From: Lentzea flava
Lineage (GTDB): Bacteria > Actinomycetota > Actinomycetes > Mycobacteriales > Pseudonocardiaceae
Direction: 5' to 3'
NCBI RefSeq assembly: GCF_014648475.1
Contig: NZ_BMRE01000025.1
Coordinates: 54,560-118,559 of the forward strand
DNA length: 64,000 nt
The notes under the pieces were generated by a model that saw nothing but the letters and a program-made list of their open reading frames with translations, did no database searches and was not told the DNA's origin. Made by a program: the position numbers and the translations under genes. Of this stretch, positions 24,153 to 35,296 are shown in pieces. The stretch's first letter is position 1; the number at the start of each line of letters is the position of its first letter.

Positions 24153-24641
24153 ATGCAGGACTTCGAAGACTTCGTGGCGTTGCGTTCGCAGGCACTGCTG
24201 CGCACCGCTTACCTGCTGTGCGGCGGTGACAAAGGCGCCGCCGAGGACATTCTGCAGGACGTCCTGATGGGGATGTACGGCAAGTGGCGGCGCATCCGAA
24301 CCTCTCCGGAGGCCTATGCGCGCACCGCGCTGGCCAACGCCGCGGCCAACCGCTGGCGACGGCGTTCCCGCAAGCCGGAGGCACCGCTGGAACTGGGGGC
24401 GGTGCCTACGTCGCGAGGGCACGAACAGCAGGTCGTGGACGCGGACAGCGTGGTGCGCGCGCTGGCGGAGCTGCCGAGGAAGATGCGCGCGGTCCTGGTG
24501 CTGAGGTTCTTCGACGACCTCAGCGAGGCCGAGACCGCCCGCACGCTCGGCTGCGGCATCGGCACGGTGAAGAGCCAGACCTCGCGCGGCCTCGCCCGCA
24601 TGCGGGAGCTGATGGGTGAGCAGGTGCTGACGTGGAACTGA
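24153..24641 (+). CDS. SigE-family ECF RNA polymerase sigma factor
   Basis: 162-residue extracytoplasmic-function sigma factor. Region 2 is seen in AYLLCGGDKGAAEDILQDVLM and KWRRIRTSPEAYARTALANAA; region 4 in ALAELPRKMRAVLVLRFFDDLSEAETA and GTVKSQTSRGLARMRE. The ATG follows GGGGGG. It overlaps by 10 bp the next gene, a membrane-anchored protein that may be its regulator. Two GACAACC copies (24096 and 24132) lie just upstream and may mark autoregulation. Confidence 0.92.
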   Translation: MQDFEDFVALRSQALLRTAYLLCGGDKGAAEDILQDVLMGMYGKWRRIRTSPEAYARTALANAAANRWRRRSRKPEAPLELGAVPTSRGHEQQVVDADSVVRALAELPRKMRAVLVLRFFDDLSEAETARTLGCGIGTVKSQTSRGLARMRELMGEQVLTWN

Positions 24642-25828
24642 AGGAAGCGCTGGAGGCCGCGACGGCAGACCTGGACGTGCGGCCGGGATTCGTGGGGGAC
24701 GTGATGGCCGGTGCGCGGCGACGACACACGCGCAAGCTGCTCGCAATCACCGCGGCGGTCGCGCTGCTCGCGGGCGTGACGACGGGGGTGGCGCTGACCC
24801 GCTCCTCCCCCGAGACGTTCACGGCCGGGGACGTGCGGCTCACCGCGGCGACGGCCGGTGACCTGGCAGACCGCACCGACGTCATCGAGCAGGCGCTCAC
24901 CGCGTGGAACGGGAAACGCCCGGTCCCCGTGACGGAGGTCTCGTCGGACGCGCACGTGTTCTGGACGGCGAACACACCGGACGGCCCCGCAGCGCTGATC
25001 GCGCAGTCGGTCCGGGTGAAGGCGTCGGCGGAACCGCAGACCCTGGTGGGCCTGGTGCACGGGACCGAGGTGGTCGACCAGGAGGTCGTCTACCGGGACG
25101 GCCGCGAGCAGGGCATCTACCGCATCGGCGACGGCGAGGCGACGTACGTGGTGCTGGGCCTCGGGGAGCGGGTCTTCTGGTCGGTGAACCCCGTGCGGGG
25201 ACCGGACCTCAGGTACTCGCGCGCGTGGCAGGACGCCGAGATCCACGACGGGGTGGCCGTCGTGCGCGCCAAACCCGCGGAAAGCCCCGTCTTCCTGCGC
25301 ACGACCATCGCGCCCGCCGCCGACGACTTCTCGCGCCTCGGTGAACGGATCTCTCCACGCCAGGAGATCGAGCAGGCGCCGCCGCGCACCGGCCTCGGCT
25401 GGTCGAGCGTCCTGTGGGCCACGTCCAGGCAGGACCCCGGCAAGCCGGGCCAGAGCCAGGACAAGCTGGTCTCCGAGGACCTCCGCAGACGCGGCTACAT
25501 GGACTACGGCCATCCACTGGTGCTGTGGGAGGTGCGCGCCTGGCTCCCGGACGGCAGGTACGCCGTGGTGACGGAGACGAACGGGGACCTGATCGGGGCT
25601 CTCTACCAGGCGGACGGCACGTTCGACCGGGTGCTGCCCGGCGGCCCCGCGGTGCGAGGCAAGCCGGTGCCGGTGCGGCTCGTGTTGCCGGACGGTCAGG
25701 GCACGATCCTCGCCGACCGCAACGCGTTGCTCGGGCCGGAGGAGCGCGAGGGCGCGTGGCTCGCACCGCCCGGCACCACGGAGGTGACCATCTGGCGCTC
25801 CGGCGACCAGGTGGTCGTGCCGCTCTAA
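24632..25828 (+). CDS. Membrane-anchored protein, possible anti-sigma factor
   Basis: 398 residues with a GTG start inside the sigma-factor gene. A short cytosolic N-terminus (ELKEALEAATADLDVRPGF) precedes one transmembrane helix (about 38-56) and a large extracytoplasmic domain without a motif I recognise. The layout (cytosolic head, one helix, outside sensor, translationally coupled to an ECF sigma gene) suggests a regulator of that sigma factor, but no zinc anti-sigma motif is visible. The TAA stop overlaps the stop of the convergent ABC gene. Confidence 0.75.
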   Translation: MELKEALEAATADLDVRPGFVGDVMAGARRRHTRKLLAITAAVALLAGVTTGVALTRSSPETFTAGDVRLTAATAGDLADRTDVIEQALTAWNGKRPVPVTEVSSDAHVFWTANTPDGPAALIAQSVRVKASAEPQTLVGLVHGTEVVDQEVVYRDGREQGIYRIGDGEATYVVLGLGERVFWSVNPVRGPDLRYSRAWQDAEIHDGVAVVRAKPAESPVFLRTTIAPAADDFSRLGERISPRQEIEQAPPRTGLGWSSVLWATSRQDPGKPGQSQDKLVSEDLRRRGYMDYGHPLVLWEVRAWLPDGRYAVVTETNGDLIGALYQADGTFDRVLPGGPAVRGKPVPVRLVLPDGQGTILADRNALLGPEEREGAWLAPPGTTEVTIWRSGDQVVVPL

Positions 25829-27555
25829 CCGCCGTGCCAGGACCGCCAGAGCGTCGCGTACGTGCCGTCTCTGGCGACCAGGTCGTCGTGGGACCCCAGC
25901 TCCACGACGCGGCCCGCGTCGACGACGGCGATCCGGTCGGCGTCCCGCGCGGTCTGCAGCCGGTGCGCGATCGCGATCACCGTGCGACTCTCCCGCACGG
26001 CCGCGATCGCGCGCTCGGCGTGCCTGGCGGTGGCCGGGTCCAACGACGACGTCGCCTCGTCCAGCACCAGCGTGTGCGGGTCGGCGACTTCCACCCGTGC
26101 GAGCGCGAGTTGTTGTGCCTGAGCGGGATCGAGCTCCACGCCGCCCGCGCCGAGCCTGGTGTCCAGACCGTCCGGCAGCTCGTCGAACCACCGCGCGTCC
26201 ACGGTTCGCAACGCTTCGACCAGCCGCTCGTCCGGCGCGTCCGGCGCGGCCATCGCCAGGTTCTCCCGCAGCGTTCCGATGAACACGTGATGTTCTTGCG
26301 TCACCAGCACAACCTGCTGGTTGCCCGCCGCCACGAGATCCGCGACCGGAACTCCGCCCACGAGCACCGAGCCCTCCGCGGGCCGGTCGACACCCGCGAT
26401 CAGCCTGCCGAGCGTCGACTTGCCCGCACCGGACACACCCACGATCGCGAGCCGTTCTCCCGGCTGCACAACGAGATCCACACCGTGCAGAACCTCATGT
26501 CCGTCCACATAGGAGTAACGAGCCCCGCGCACCTCGATGCGATCGTCAGCAGGTTCGCCGACCTCCGGCGAAGGTTCAGCGTTGGCCCCGATCCCCTCGA
26601 TCCGCGCGAACGACGCTCCGCCGCGTTGCAGGAACTCAATCCACATCAGGATGCGGTCCATCGGCTCGACGAGCCGCCACACCCACAGAGCGCCCGTGAC
26701 GACGACCTCGATGCTGACACCGTCCGCCGCGTACGCCAGACCGCCCACCAGCAGCACCAGCACGGTCGGCAGGGTGTTCACGAAGGAGCCGATCGGGAAC
26801 AGGACGTTCCGCAGCCGCAACGTCCGCATCCGCGCCCAGTACAAGCGGTCGATGGTGACGTCGGCCGCTGCCACCATCCGGTCGCGCAGGCCGTACGTCT
26901 CGATCGTCCTGCTGCCCTCGCCGACCGCGGCGGAAATCTCGGCCACGTCACCGTTGGCCTCGCTCTCCGCGAGGTACGCGGCACGCGCACGTGCCAGGTA
27001 CCAGCGAGTCACCCAGACGATGAACGGCAACCCGACGAACGCCACCAGCCCGAGCAGGGGATCCAGCAGGAACATCGCCACGAACACCACGACGATGTGC
27101 ACCACCCCGGTGAACACCTCTGGCACGCTGTCCCGCAACGCCTGCCCGACCGTGCCGACATCGCTCGTCACGCGCGTGAGCAGATCGCCGGTGCTCAGCC
27201 GGTCCACCACCCGTGCAGGCAGGGCCAGCGTCCGCGCCACGGCCTCCTCCCGCAGCGAGGCCAGGAACCGTTCGCCGAGCCGTGCCGTCTGCAGGTTGCT
27301 GCACCGCACCAGCAACAGGTGCGCCACCGCCGCAACGAGCACCCCGAGCGCCATGATGTCCACAGTGGACAATTCCAGTCCACCGTCCTGCACCCCAGCC
27401 ACGATCTTGCCGAGCAGGTACGGCCCGACGAGCCCGGACAACGCCGTCAGCACCGTGAGCGCGAGAACCACGACCAGCGCGCGCCGTTCGTCCCGCAGCA
27501 GCCGCGCGGCGGCCAGCCGGACCTCACCCCGGTCCGCGATCGGCAACCGGTTCAT
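25825..27555 (-). CDS. ABC exporter half with intact Walker motifs but degenerate signature
   Basis: 576 residues: an N-terminal six-helix transmembrane domain (to about 310) and a C-terminal ATPase domain. Walker A is VGVSGAGKSTLG, Walker B LVLDEATSSLD and the H-loop IAIAHRLQ, all intact. The ABC signature is altered: where LSGGQ is expected the sequence is LDPAQAQQLALAR. Its partner gene (27552) has the opposite pattern, so together they should form one working and one dead ATP site, a heterodimeric exporter. Substrate unknown. The ATG overlaps the partner's stop (ATGA). Confidence 0.9.
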   Translation of the reverse strand: MNRLPIADRGEVRLAAARLLRDERRALVVVLALTVLTALSGLVGPYLLGKIVAGVQDGGLELSTVDIMALGVLVAAVAHLLLVRCSNLQTARLGERFLASLREEAVARTLALPARVVDRLSTGDLLTRVTSDVGTVGQALRDSVPEVFTGVVHIVVVFVAMFLLDPLLGLVAFVGLPFIVWVTRWYLARARAAYLAESEANGDVAEISAAVGEGSRTIETYGLRDRMVAAADVTIDRLYWARMRTLRLRNVLFPIGSFVNTLPTVLVLLVGGLAYAADGVSIEVVVTGALWVWRLVEPMDRILMWIEFLQRGGASFARIEGIGANAEPSPEVGEPADDRIEVRGARYSYVDGHEVLHGVDLVVQPGERLAIVGVSGAGKSTLGRLIAGVDRPAEGSVLVGGVPVADLVAAGNQQVVLVTQEHHVFIGTLRENLAMAAPDAPDERLVEALRTVDARWFDELPDGLDTRLGAGGVELDPAQAQQLALARVEVADPHTLVLDEATSSLDPATARHAERAIAAVRESRTVIAIAHRLQTARDADRIAVVDAGRVVELGSHDDLVARDGTYATLWRSWHGG

Positions 27556-29054
27556 CGGGCTTCCTCCAGGTGCACGGTCTGATCGGCCTGCCCGATCCAC
27601 AACGGCGACGACGACACGACCACGGTGGTCCGCCCGAGCCGCGCCTGTTTCACCCGTCGCGCCACCGCCGCCTCGGTGACCGCGTCCAGCGCCGACGTCG
27701 GCTCGACGAGCACCAGCAGGTCCGGTTCGCTGAGCAACGCCCGCACGAGCCTGAGCCGTTGGCGCTGGCCCCCGGAAACGTTGCGCCCCTTGGACTCCAG
27801 GTGCGAGTCGAGCCCGTCCGGCAACGCCTCCACGACATCGGCCGCAGCCGCCGCCCAGATGGCCTCCTCCAGTTCGGCGTCGTCGTGGTCACCCACCGAC
27901 ACCGCCTCCCGCAACGGACCGGCGAAGAGGTAGTCGTCGTTGTCCGCCACCACTCCCGGCAACCGGTCCACCGCCTCCCTCGCCAGCGTGGCGTTGGCGG
28001 ACACCACCACGGTGAGCGCGCCGCTCTTCACGTCCAGCTCAGGCGTGTCGTCACCGCTGTCGTCCGGCTGCAGCTTCAGGATCCCGATCACCCGCCCCGC
28101 CGACACCAACGCCCGCGGAATGGCGTCCGCCCCCTCCATGAAGAAGCTGACCGGCACGATCAACGTCGTGACGTACAGGTAGACCGCGAGCATCTCCTCG
28201 ATCGAGATGGCACCGGTCACCGCCATCCGCGCCACGATCCACGTGACAACGGCCAGGAAGAGCGCAGGCAACCCCCACGTCAACGCGTGCACCCAACTGA
28301 GCCACGTCGCCACCCGGTACCCGTCGCGCAGCACCTCACGCGACTTCGCCTCGAAGCGCTCGGCGAACGCCGGCTTGCCGCCGATCCCGGACAACACCCG
28401 CAACCCGGCCACGATGTCCCCGGCCCGCGAGCTCAACTCCCCTTGGCTCTGCCGATACCCGGCTTCCACCGCGTGCAGCCGCCGCATCACCGGCCCGGTG
28501 GCCACCGCCAGCACCGGCACCCCGAGCAGCACGACCACCGCGAGCAGCACCGAAATCCGCACCAGCAACACAGCCGTGACCACATAGGCGATCACGGCCC
28601 CCACGCCAGGCCCGGTGCTCGTGAGCGCGTGCGCGATCCGCGCGGTGTCCCCGTTCTGCAGATACGTCAACTCACCCGTGGACAACTTCCGCCGCACCAC
28701 GCCACCAAGCCGCGTGACACGCCGAACCACGACCTGCGCCGTCCTGAGCGCCGCATCCGTCCGAACCAGCGTCATCGTGCGATGCCGCGCCAGCCCGACA
28801 AGAGCCAGCGCCCCCGCCACGCCGACCAGCGCCAGGCTCCACCACACCAACCCGGCACGATCCTCAGCCCGAAGCGCCCTGACCGCCTGCGAAATGAGAT
28901 ACGGCGGCACGATCAGCCCGCACATCCACAACGACCCCCACCACGCCCCGGCAAGCACCCGCCAGCGCTGCATCCTCACCAGCCACCACAGGTACCGCCA
29001 GGGCGATCGGGTGTCAGGCGTGCCCGGATCGTCGTATGGCGCATGTCGGGACAT
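27552..29054 (-). CDS. ABC exporter half with degenerate ATPase domain (no Walker A)
   Basis: 500 residues, about 75 shorter than a normal half-exporter. The transmembrane domain is complete (to about 320). In the ATPase domain the P-loop is missing (SGALTVVVSANATLAREAV stands where Walker A should be), Walker B is LLVLVEPTSALD with Val for the metal-binding Asp, and the H-loop His is replaced (VVVSSSPLWIG). The signature VSGGQRQRLRLVRAL is perfect. The protein therefore lends its signature to the partner's Walker A site but cannot bind ATP normally itself. First gene of the pair. Confidence 0.88.
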   Translation of the reverse strand: MSRHAPYDDPGTPDTRSPWRYLWWLVRMQRWRVLAGAWWGSLWMCGLIVPPYLISQAVRALRAEDRAGLVWWSLALVGVAGALALVGLARHRTMTLVRTDAALRTAQVVVRRVTRLGGVVRRKLSTGELTYLQNGDTARIAHALTSTGPGVGAVIAYVVTAVLLVRISVLLAVVVLLGVPVLAVATGPVMRRLHAVEAGYRQSQGELSSRAGDIVAGLRVLSGIGGKPAFAERFEAKSREVLRDGYRVATWLSWVHALTWGLPALFLAVVTWIVARMAVTGAISIEEMLAVYLYVTTLIVPVSFFMEGADAIPRALVSAGRVIGILKLQPDDSGDDTPELDVKSGALTVVVSANATLAREAVDRLPGVVADNDDYLFAGPLREAVSVGDHDDAELEEAIWAAAAADVVEALPDGLDSHLESKGRNVSGGQRQRLRLVRALLSEPDLLVLVEPTSALDAVTEAAVARRVKQARLGRTTVVVSSSPLWIGQADQTVHLEEAR

Positions 29055-29069
29055 GGCCCGACTGTGCCA

Positions 29070-30236
29070 TCACCCGCCGTGCGACACGACCGTTTTTGCG
29101 CGCACCCCAACAGCGGCAACGGCCATGGCCCCCAACGCCGCCACAACGGCAAAGGCGTAGAAACCCCACGGATGCGCCAACCCGGCAGTCAACAGCGCCC
29201 CACCGAGCAGGGGTCCGCTGATGGCCCCCAACCGTCCCACCCCGGCGGCCCACCCGATGCCGGTGGCCCGGTTCTCCTCGTAAACCCGCCCGGCATACGC
29301 GTAAACGAGCACCTGAGCACTGAACACGAAGCACCCGGCCAACAACACGGCCACGTACACGCCAACCCCGGGCAATTTGATGCTGAGCAGCCCCAAGAAC
29401 ACCACAGCACCCGCAAACCACCCGACAGCGGCAGGCCGCACCCCAACCCGATCAGCAACAGCCCCGGCGATCAACAGCCCGGCAACCGCACCGATGTTGA
29501 GCGTCAGCAACAAGGCCAGGGCCGCACCGAGCTCGTACCCGGCACTCCGCATGATCTGCGGCAACCACGTGTTGAGCCCGTACACGAGCAACAGCCCCAT
29601 GAACGACGCGACCCAGAACGCCACCGTCGCCTTCCGCAACCCAGGCCTGAACAACGACCCAACGGCCTCCAACGCAGGAGCCTTGCGCGCCACGGTCTCC
29701 GGCAAGTGCTTGACCATCAGGGGAATCAACACCAACGCCGGCAACGCCCCGGCCACGAACAGCGCCCGCCACCCGAGCTGCGGAATGAGCACGATCCCGA
29801 GCAACGCCGTGATGACAGCGCCGACGTGATACCCGGTCATGATCAGCGTGGTGGCCCGCCCACCCTGGTGGGGCCGAGCCTCGTTGACCAACGCGATGGC
29901 GGTCGGCAGACACCCGCCAAGCCCAAGCCCCGCGAGGAACCGAAGCACCCCGAACGTCGTGGCGTCCTGCGCCACCGCACAGGCCAACGTGAACACGGAG
30001 AACCCGGCCACCGCGAAAATCATGACCTTGCGCCGCCCGATGACATCGGTGATCGTGCCGATGACCAACGCCCCGAGCATCATCCCGACCAGCCCGGCAG
30101 TGGACACCGCGCTGGCCGAAGCCGTGGTGAGCACCTTCTCCTGCAACAACACGGGAATCACCGTGCCGAGCACGACGAGATCGAACCCGTCGAGCAGCAC
30201 CGCCGTCCAGCACAGCGGCAACACCCATTTGTTCAC
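29070..30236 (-). CDS. MFS transporter, aromatic acid:H+ symporter (AAHS) type
   Basis: 388 residues, 12 hydrophobic helices. The first helix has DGFDLVVLGTVIPVL, the AAHS hallmark, and loop 2-3 has GTITDVIGRRKVM, the MFS loop motif. Relatives take up benzoate, protocatechuate or related acids; the actual substrate is not evident. GTG 30236 follows AGGAGG with good spacing. It ends 15 bp before the ABC exporter genes on the same strand, so the three may be one operon within the block that splits atpD from atpC. Confidence 0.9.
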   Translation of the reverse strand: MNKWVLPLCWTAVLLDGFDLVVLGTVIPVLLQEKVLTTASASAVSTAGLVGMMLGALVIGTITDVIGRRKVMIFAVAGFSVFTLACAVAQDATTFGVLRFLAGLGLGGCLPTAIALVNEARPHQGGRATTLIMTGYHVGAVITALLGIVLIPQLGWRALFVAGALPALVLIPLMVKHLPETVARKAPALEAVGSLFRPGLRKATVAFWVASFMGLLLVYGLNTWLPQIMRSAGYELGAALALLLTLNIGAVAGLLIAGAVADRVGVRPAAVGWFAGAVVFLGLLSIKLPGVGVYVAVLLAGCFVFSAQVLVYAYAGRVYEENRATGIGWAAGVGRLGAISGPLLGGALLTAGLAHPWGFYAFAVVAALGAMAVAAVGVRAKTVVSHGG

Positions 30237-30359
30237 GCGCGCTCCTCCTCGTCGAGGCACTGCCATGAGATGCCGTGCATCCTGCGTCGCACCACAGACA
30301 GAAGGGAGAGCACTTTCCACTCGCCGGAAACCTGGCGGCCCTCGAGAACCCGAAACGCC

Positions 30360-30398
30360 CGAAGGGCCGCCCCTCCACAATGGAGAGACGGCCCTTCG
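30360..30398 (-). terminator. Stem-loop terminator after atpD
   Basis: Perfect 10-bp arms CGAAGGGCCG / CGGCCCTTCG with an inner CTCCA/TGGAG stem, 17 bases beyond the atpD stop. It should end the main ATP synthase transcript here, which supports the view that atpC is transcribed separately. Confidence 0.8.
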
Positions 30399-30415
30399 AG
30401 AAAGCCGGAGCCAGC

Positions 30416-31844
<1,429 letters not shown>

Positions 31845-31852
<8 letters not shown>

Positions 31853-32759
31853 CACTTCCTGCGCCACCGGTAAGCGCGGCAGCGCCACCGACGATCTCGC
31901 TGATCTCCTGGGTGATCTGGGCCTGACGGGCCGAGTTCGCCGCCCGGCTGAGGTTCCGGACCAGCTCCGTCGCGTTGTCCGTCGCGGCCTTCATGGCCGT
32001 ACGACGAGCCGCCGACTCCGAAGCCGCGGCCTCCAGCATGGCGGAGAACAGGCGCGTCTTCACGTACTTGGGCAGCATCGCACCGAGCAGCGCCTCGGCG
32101 CTGGGCTCGAAGTCGTACACCGCGCGCGGGCCCTTGGGGGCCTCACCGGTGTACTCGACCTCCATCGGCGCGATCCGCCTGGCGGTGGGCGTCTGGCTGA
32201 GCATGGACTTGAACTCGGTGTACACGACGTGGATCTCGTCCACGCCCTGCGCGCCGTTCTCCGTGCCCTCCAGGAACGCCTGGACCAGCGCGTCGCCCGC
32301 CTCGACGGCGTTGACGTAGTGCGGGGTCTGCGAGAACCCGCTCCACGCTGCCGTGATCTCGCGGCGGCGGAACTGGTAGTAGCCCTGGCCCTTGCGGCCG
32401 GTCACGTACAGCACCGGCTCCTTGCCCTCGGACCGGAGCAGCTGCAGCAGCTGCTCCGCGGCCTTGAGGACGTTGGCGTTGTAACCGCCGCACATGCCCT
32501 TGTCGCTCGTGATCACCAGCACCGCGGCGCGCTTCGGGTTCTCACGCTCCGACAGCAGCGGGTGGTCGAGGTTCGCCGAGGCCTCGGCCAACGCGGAGAG
32601 CACGTTCGTGATCTCGTCCGCGTACGGCCGGGAGGCCGCGACCCTGGTCTGCGCCTTCGCGAGGCGAGACGTCGCGATGAGCTCGTAGGCCTTCGTGATC
32701 TTCTTGGTCGAGTTGACCGTTCGGATCCGCTGGCGGAGCTCCCGAATCTGTGCGCCCAT
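31845..32759 (-). CDS. atpG: F1 ATP synthase gamma subunit
   Basis: 304-residue rotor shaft subunit. The N-terminal coiled-coil MGAQIRELRQRIRTVNSTKK and C-terminal coiled-coil (ATDNATELVRNLSRAANSAR) are clear, as is ITSDKGMCGGYN. It lies between atpA and atpD in the standard order. Confidence 0.97.
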
Positions 32760-32767
32760 GGCTCAGA

Positions 32768-34414
32768 TCACTTCTTGGTGGGCTCGGGCTTGTGGACCTT
32801 CACCGACTCCTGGCCGACCTTGTCGGCGTCCATCGCCTTCTCGGGCGCCTCGTTGACGATCGTCGTGCCGTCGGAAGCGGTGAACTGCTTCTTGAACTCG
32901 GTCACGGCGTCGACAACGCGCTTCTGGGCGTCGTCACCGAACTGCTTGGTCTCGACGATGCTCGCGAGCACGTCCGCGTGGTTGCGGCGCAGCGAGTCCT
33001 TGAACTCGGCGACGAACCGGCGGATGTCGCCGACGGGGACGTCGTCCAGGTGGCCCTTGGTCGCGGCGAAGATCTCGACGACCTGCTCCTCGACGGGCAC
33101 CGGGGAGTACTGGCCCTGCTTGAGCAGCTCGACCAGACGGGCACCGCGGTCCAGCTGGGCGCGCGACGCGGCGTCGAGGTCGGACGCGAACGCGGAGAAC
33201 GCCTCCAGCTCGCGGAACTGCGACAGGTCGAGACGCAGCGAGCCGGCGACCTGCTTCATGGCCTTGATCTGCGCGGCACCACCGACGCGGGACACGGAGA
33301 TACCCACGTTGACGGCCGGGCGGACACCGGCGTTGAACAGGTCGGACTCGAGGAAGCACTGACCGTCGGTGATCGAGATGACGTTGGTCGGGATGTACGC
33401 CGACACGTCGTTCGCCTTGGTCTCGATGATCGGGAGACCCGTCATCGAGCCGCCGCCCATCTCGTCCGACAGTTTCGCGCAACGCTCGAGGAGACGCGAG
33501 TGCAAGTAGAAGACGTCGCCGGGGTACGCCTCACGGCCCGGCGGGCGGCGCAGCAGCAGCGAGATCGCGCGGTACGCCTCGGCCTGCTTGGTCAGGTCGT
33601 CGAAGATGATCAGGACGTGCTTGCCCTGGTACATCCAGTGCTGGCCGATGGCGGAGCCGGTGTACGGCGCCAGCCACTTGAAGCCGGCGGAGTCCGACGC
33701 CGGGGCGGCGACGATCGTCGTGTACTCGAGCGCGCCCGCCTCCTCCAGCGCGGTCTTGACGCCCGCGATGGTGGAGCCCTTCTGGCCGATGGCGACGTAG
33801 ACGCAGCGGACCTGCTGCTTGGGGTCGCCCGACTCCCAGGCCTTCTTCTGGTTGATGATCGTGTCGATGCAGACCGCGGTCTTGCCGGTCTTGCGGTCAC
33901 CGATGATCAGCTGACGCTGACCGCGACCGATCGGGGTCATCGCGTCGATGGCCTTGATACCGGTCTGCATCGGCTCGGACACCGGCTGACGCTGCAGCAC
34001 GGTGGCCGCCTGCAGCTCCAGGGCGCGGTTGTCGTCGGCGACGATGTCACCGAGGCCGTCGATCGGCTGGCCCAGCGGGTTGACGACGCGGCCGAGGAAG
34101 CCGTCGCCGACCGGCACGGACAGGACCTTGCCCGTCCGGCGGACCTCCTGGCCTTCTTCGATCTTGTCGAAGTCACCGAGGATGACCGCACCGATCTCGC
34201 GGACCTCGAGGTTCAGGGCGACGCCGAGAACGCCGCCGGGGAACTCGAGCAGCTCGTTGGTCATCGTGCCCGGAAGGCCCTCGACGATGGCGATGCCGTC
34301 GTAGGTCTCGGAGACGACACCAACCTCTTCCCGGCTGACCTCCGGGGAGTAGCTCGAGACGTACTTCTCGATCGCACTGCGGATCTCGTCCGACGAGATC
34401 GTCAGCTCCGCCAT
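32768..34414 (-). CDS. atpA: F1 ATP synthase alpha subunit
   Basis: 548-residue non-catalytic nucleotide-binding subunit. Walker A is GDRKTGKTAVCIDT and the conserved VSRVGGAAQIKAMKQVAG segment is present. The gene is 8 bp upstream of atpG and 45 bp after atpH. Confidence 0.98.
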   Translation of the reverse strand: MAELTISSDEIRSAIEKYVSSYSPEVSREEVGVVSETYDGIAIVEGLPGTMTNELLEFPGGVLGVALNLEVREIGAVILGDFDKIEEGQEVRRTGKVLSVPVGDGFLGRVVNPLGQPIDGLGDIVADDNRALELQAATVLQRQPVSEPMQTGIKAIDAMTPIGRGQRQLIIGDRKTGKTAVCIDTIINQKKAWESGDPKQQVRCVYVAIGQKGSTIAGVKTALEEAGALEYTTIVAAPASDSAGFKWLAPYTGSAIGQHWMYQGKHVLIIFDDLTKQAEAYRAISLLLRRPPGREAYPGDVFYLHSRLLERCAKLSDEMGGGSMTGLPIIETKANDVSAYIPTNVISITDGQCFLESDLFNAGVRPAVNVGISVSRVGGAAQIKAMKQVAGSLRLDLSQFRELEAFSAFASDLDAASRAQLDRGARLVELLKQGQYSPVPVEEQVVEIFAATKGHLDDVPVGDIRRFVAEFKDSLRRNHADVLASIVETKQFGDDAQKRVVDAVTEFKKQFTASDGTTIVNEAPEKAMDADKVGQESVKVHKPEPTKK

Positions 34415-34459
34415 GTCGTTCCTGCTCTCACTTCTTCGTTCTGGGAAAGGGCTCGGGGG

Positions 34460-35287
34460 CTAGCTGGCGAGATTGCGGCGCAGTGCCGCCAACCGGCCGG
34501 CGATGCTTCCGTCGATGATCTCGTCGCCGATCTTGATCGTGAGGCCGCCGGCGAGAGCCGGGTCGACCTCGACGTGCAGCGCGATCGGGCGCGAGTAGAT
34601 CGTGGTCAGCGTCGCGGTCAAGCGGTCGATCTGCTCCGCGGTCAGCTCCACCGCGGACCGGACGTGCGCGACGGAACGCTGACGGCGCTTGGCCGCCAGG
34701 TCGGCGAGCTCGGCCAGGCCGTCGGCCACGCGGAGACCGCGCGGGTTGCGGACCAGCTGGCTCACCAGCGTCTTGGTGACCGGGCTGACCTTTCCCTCGA
34801 TCAGGGAGTCGACCAGCGCGACCTTGCCGTCGGCAGACCCGGCCGGGTCCGCCAGCAGCAGCTCGAGCTCGTGCGAGCCGGCGACGATGCGGCCGAGCCG
34901 GAACAGCTCGTCCTCGGTCGAGTCGAGCTGACCGTCGCGCTCGGCACGCACCAGCAGCGTGGTGCGGGCGAGCGACTCGACACCGTCGACGAGCTCGCGC
35001 GGGCTGGACCAGCGCGCGGTCACGACGGCGACCAGCACCTGCAGGGTCGCGTCGCTCACCTTGCCCGCGAACAGGCCGCGGATCAGCTGCTCACGACCGG
35101 CGGGCTCCGACGAGGCGTCGGCAGCGGCACGACGCAGCGCGGGCTGGTCGATCAGCAGGCCGAGCACGGCGAAGAGCTCCTCGCCGAGCTTGGCGAGGTC
35201 GTCCGTGGACGTGGTGGCGTCGGCCAGCTCCAGCAGCCGCAGTTCCGCGGCTGCCAGAGCTTCACGACTTGCGGCATGCAACGTCAT
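34460..35287 (-). CDS. atpH: ATP synthase delta subunit
   Basis: 275-residue delta (OSCP-like) subunit linking the F1 head to the peripheral stalk. The length fits actinobacterial delta subunits, which are longer than in E. coli. The C-terminal DPALAGGLTIKIGDEIIDGS is the family signature. Separate from atpF, unlike the fused arrangement of mycobacteria. Confidence 0.95.
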   Translation of the reverse strand: MTLHAASREALAAAELRLLELADATTSTDDLAKLGEELFAVLGLLIDQPALRRAAADASSEPAGREQLIRGLFAGKVSDATLQVLVAVVTARWSSPRELVDGVESLARTTLLVRAERDGQLDSTEDELFRLGRIVAGSHELELLLADPAGSADGKVALVDSLIEGKVSPVTKTLVSQLVRNPRGLRVADGLAELADLAAKRRQRSVAHVRSAVELTAEQIDRLTATLTTIYSRPIALHVEVDPALAGGLTIKIGDEIIDGSIAGRLAALRRNLAS

Positions 35288-35296
35288 CGGCAGCCT

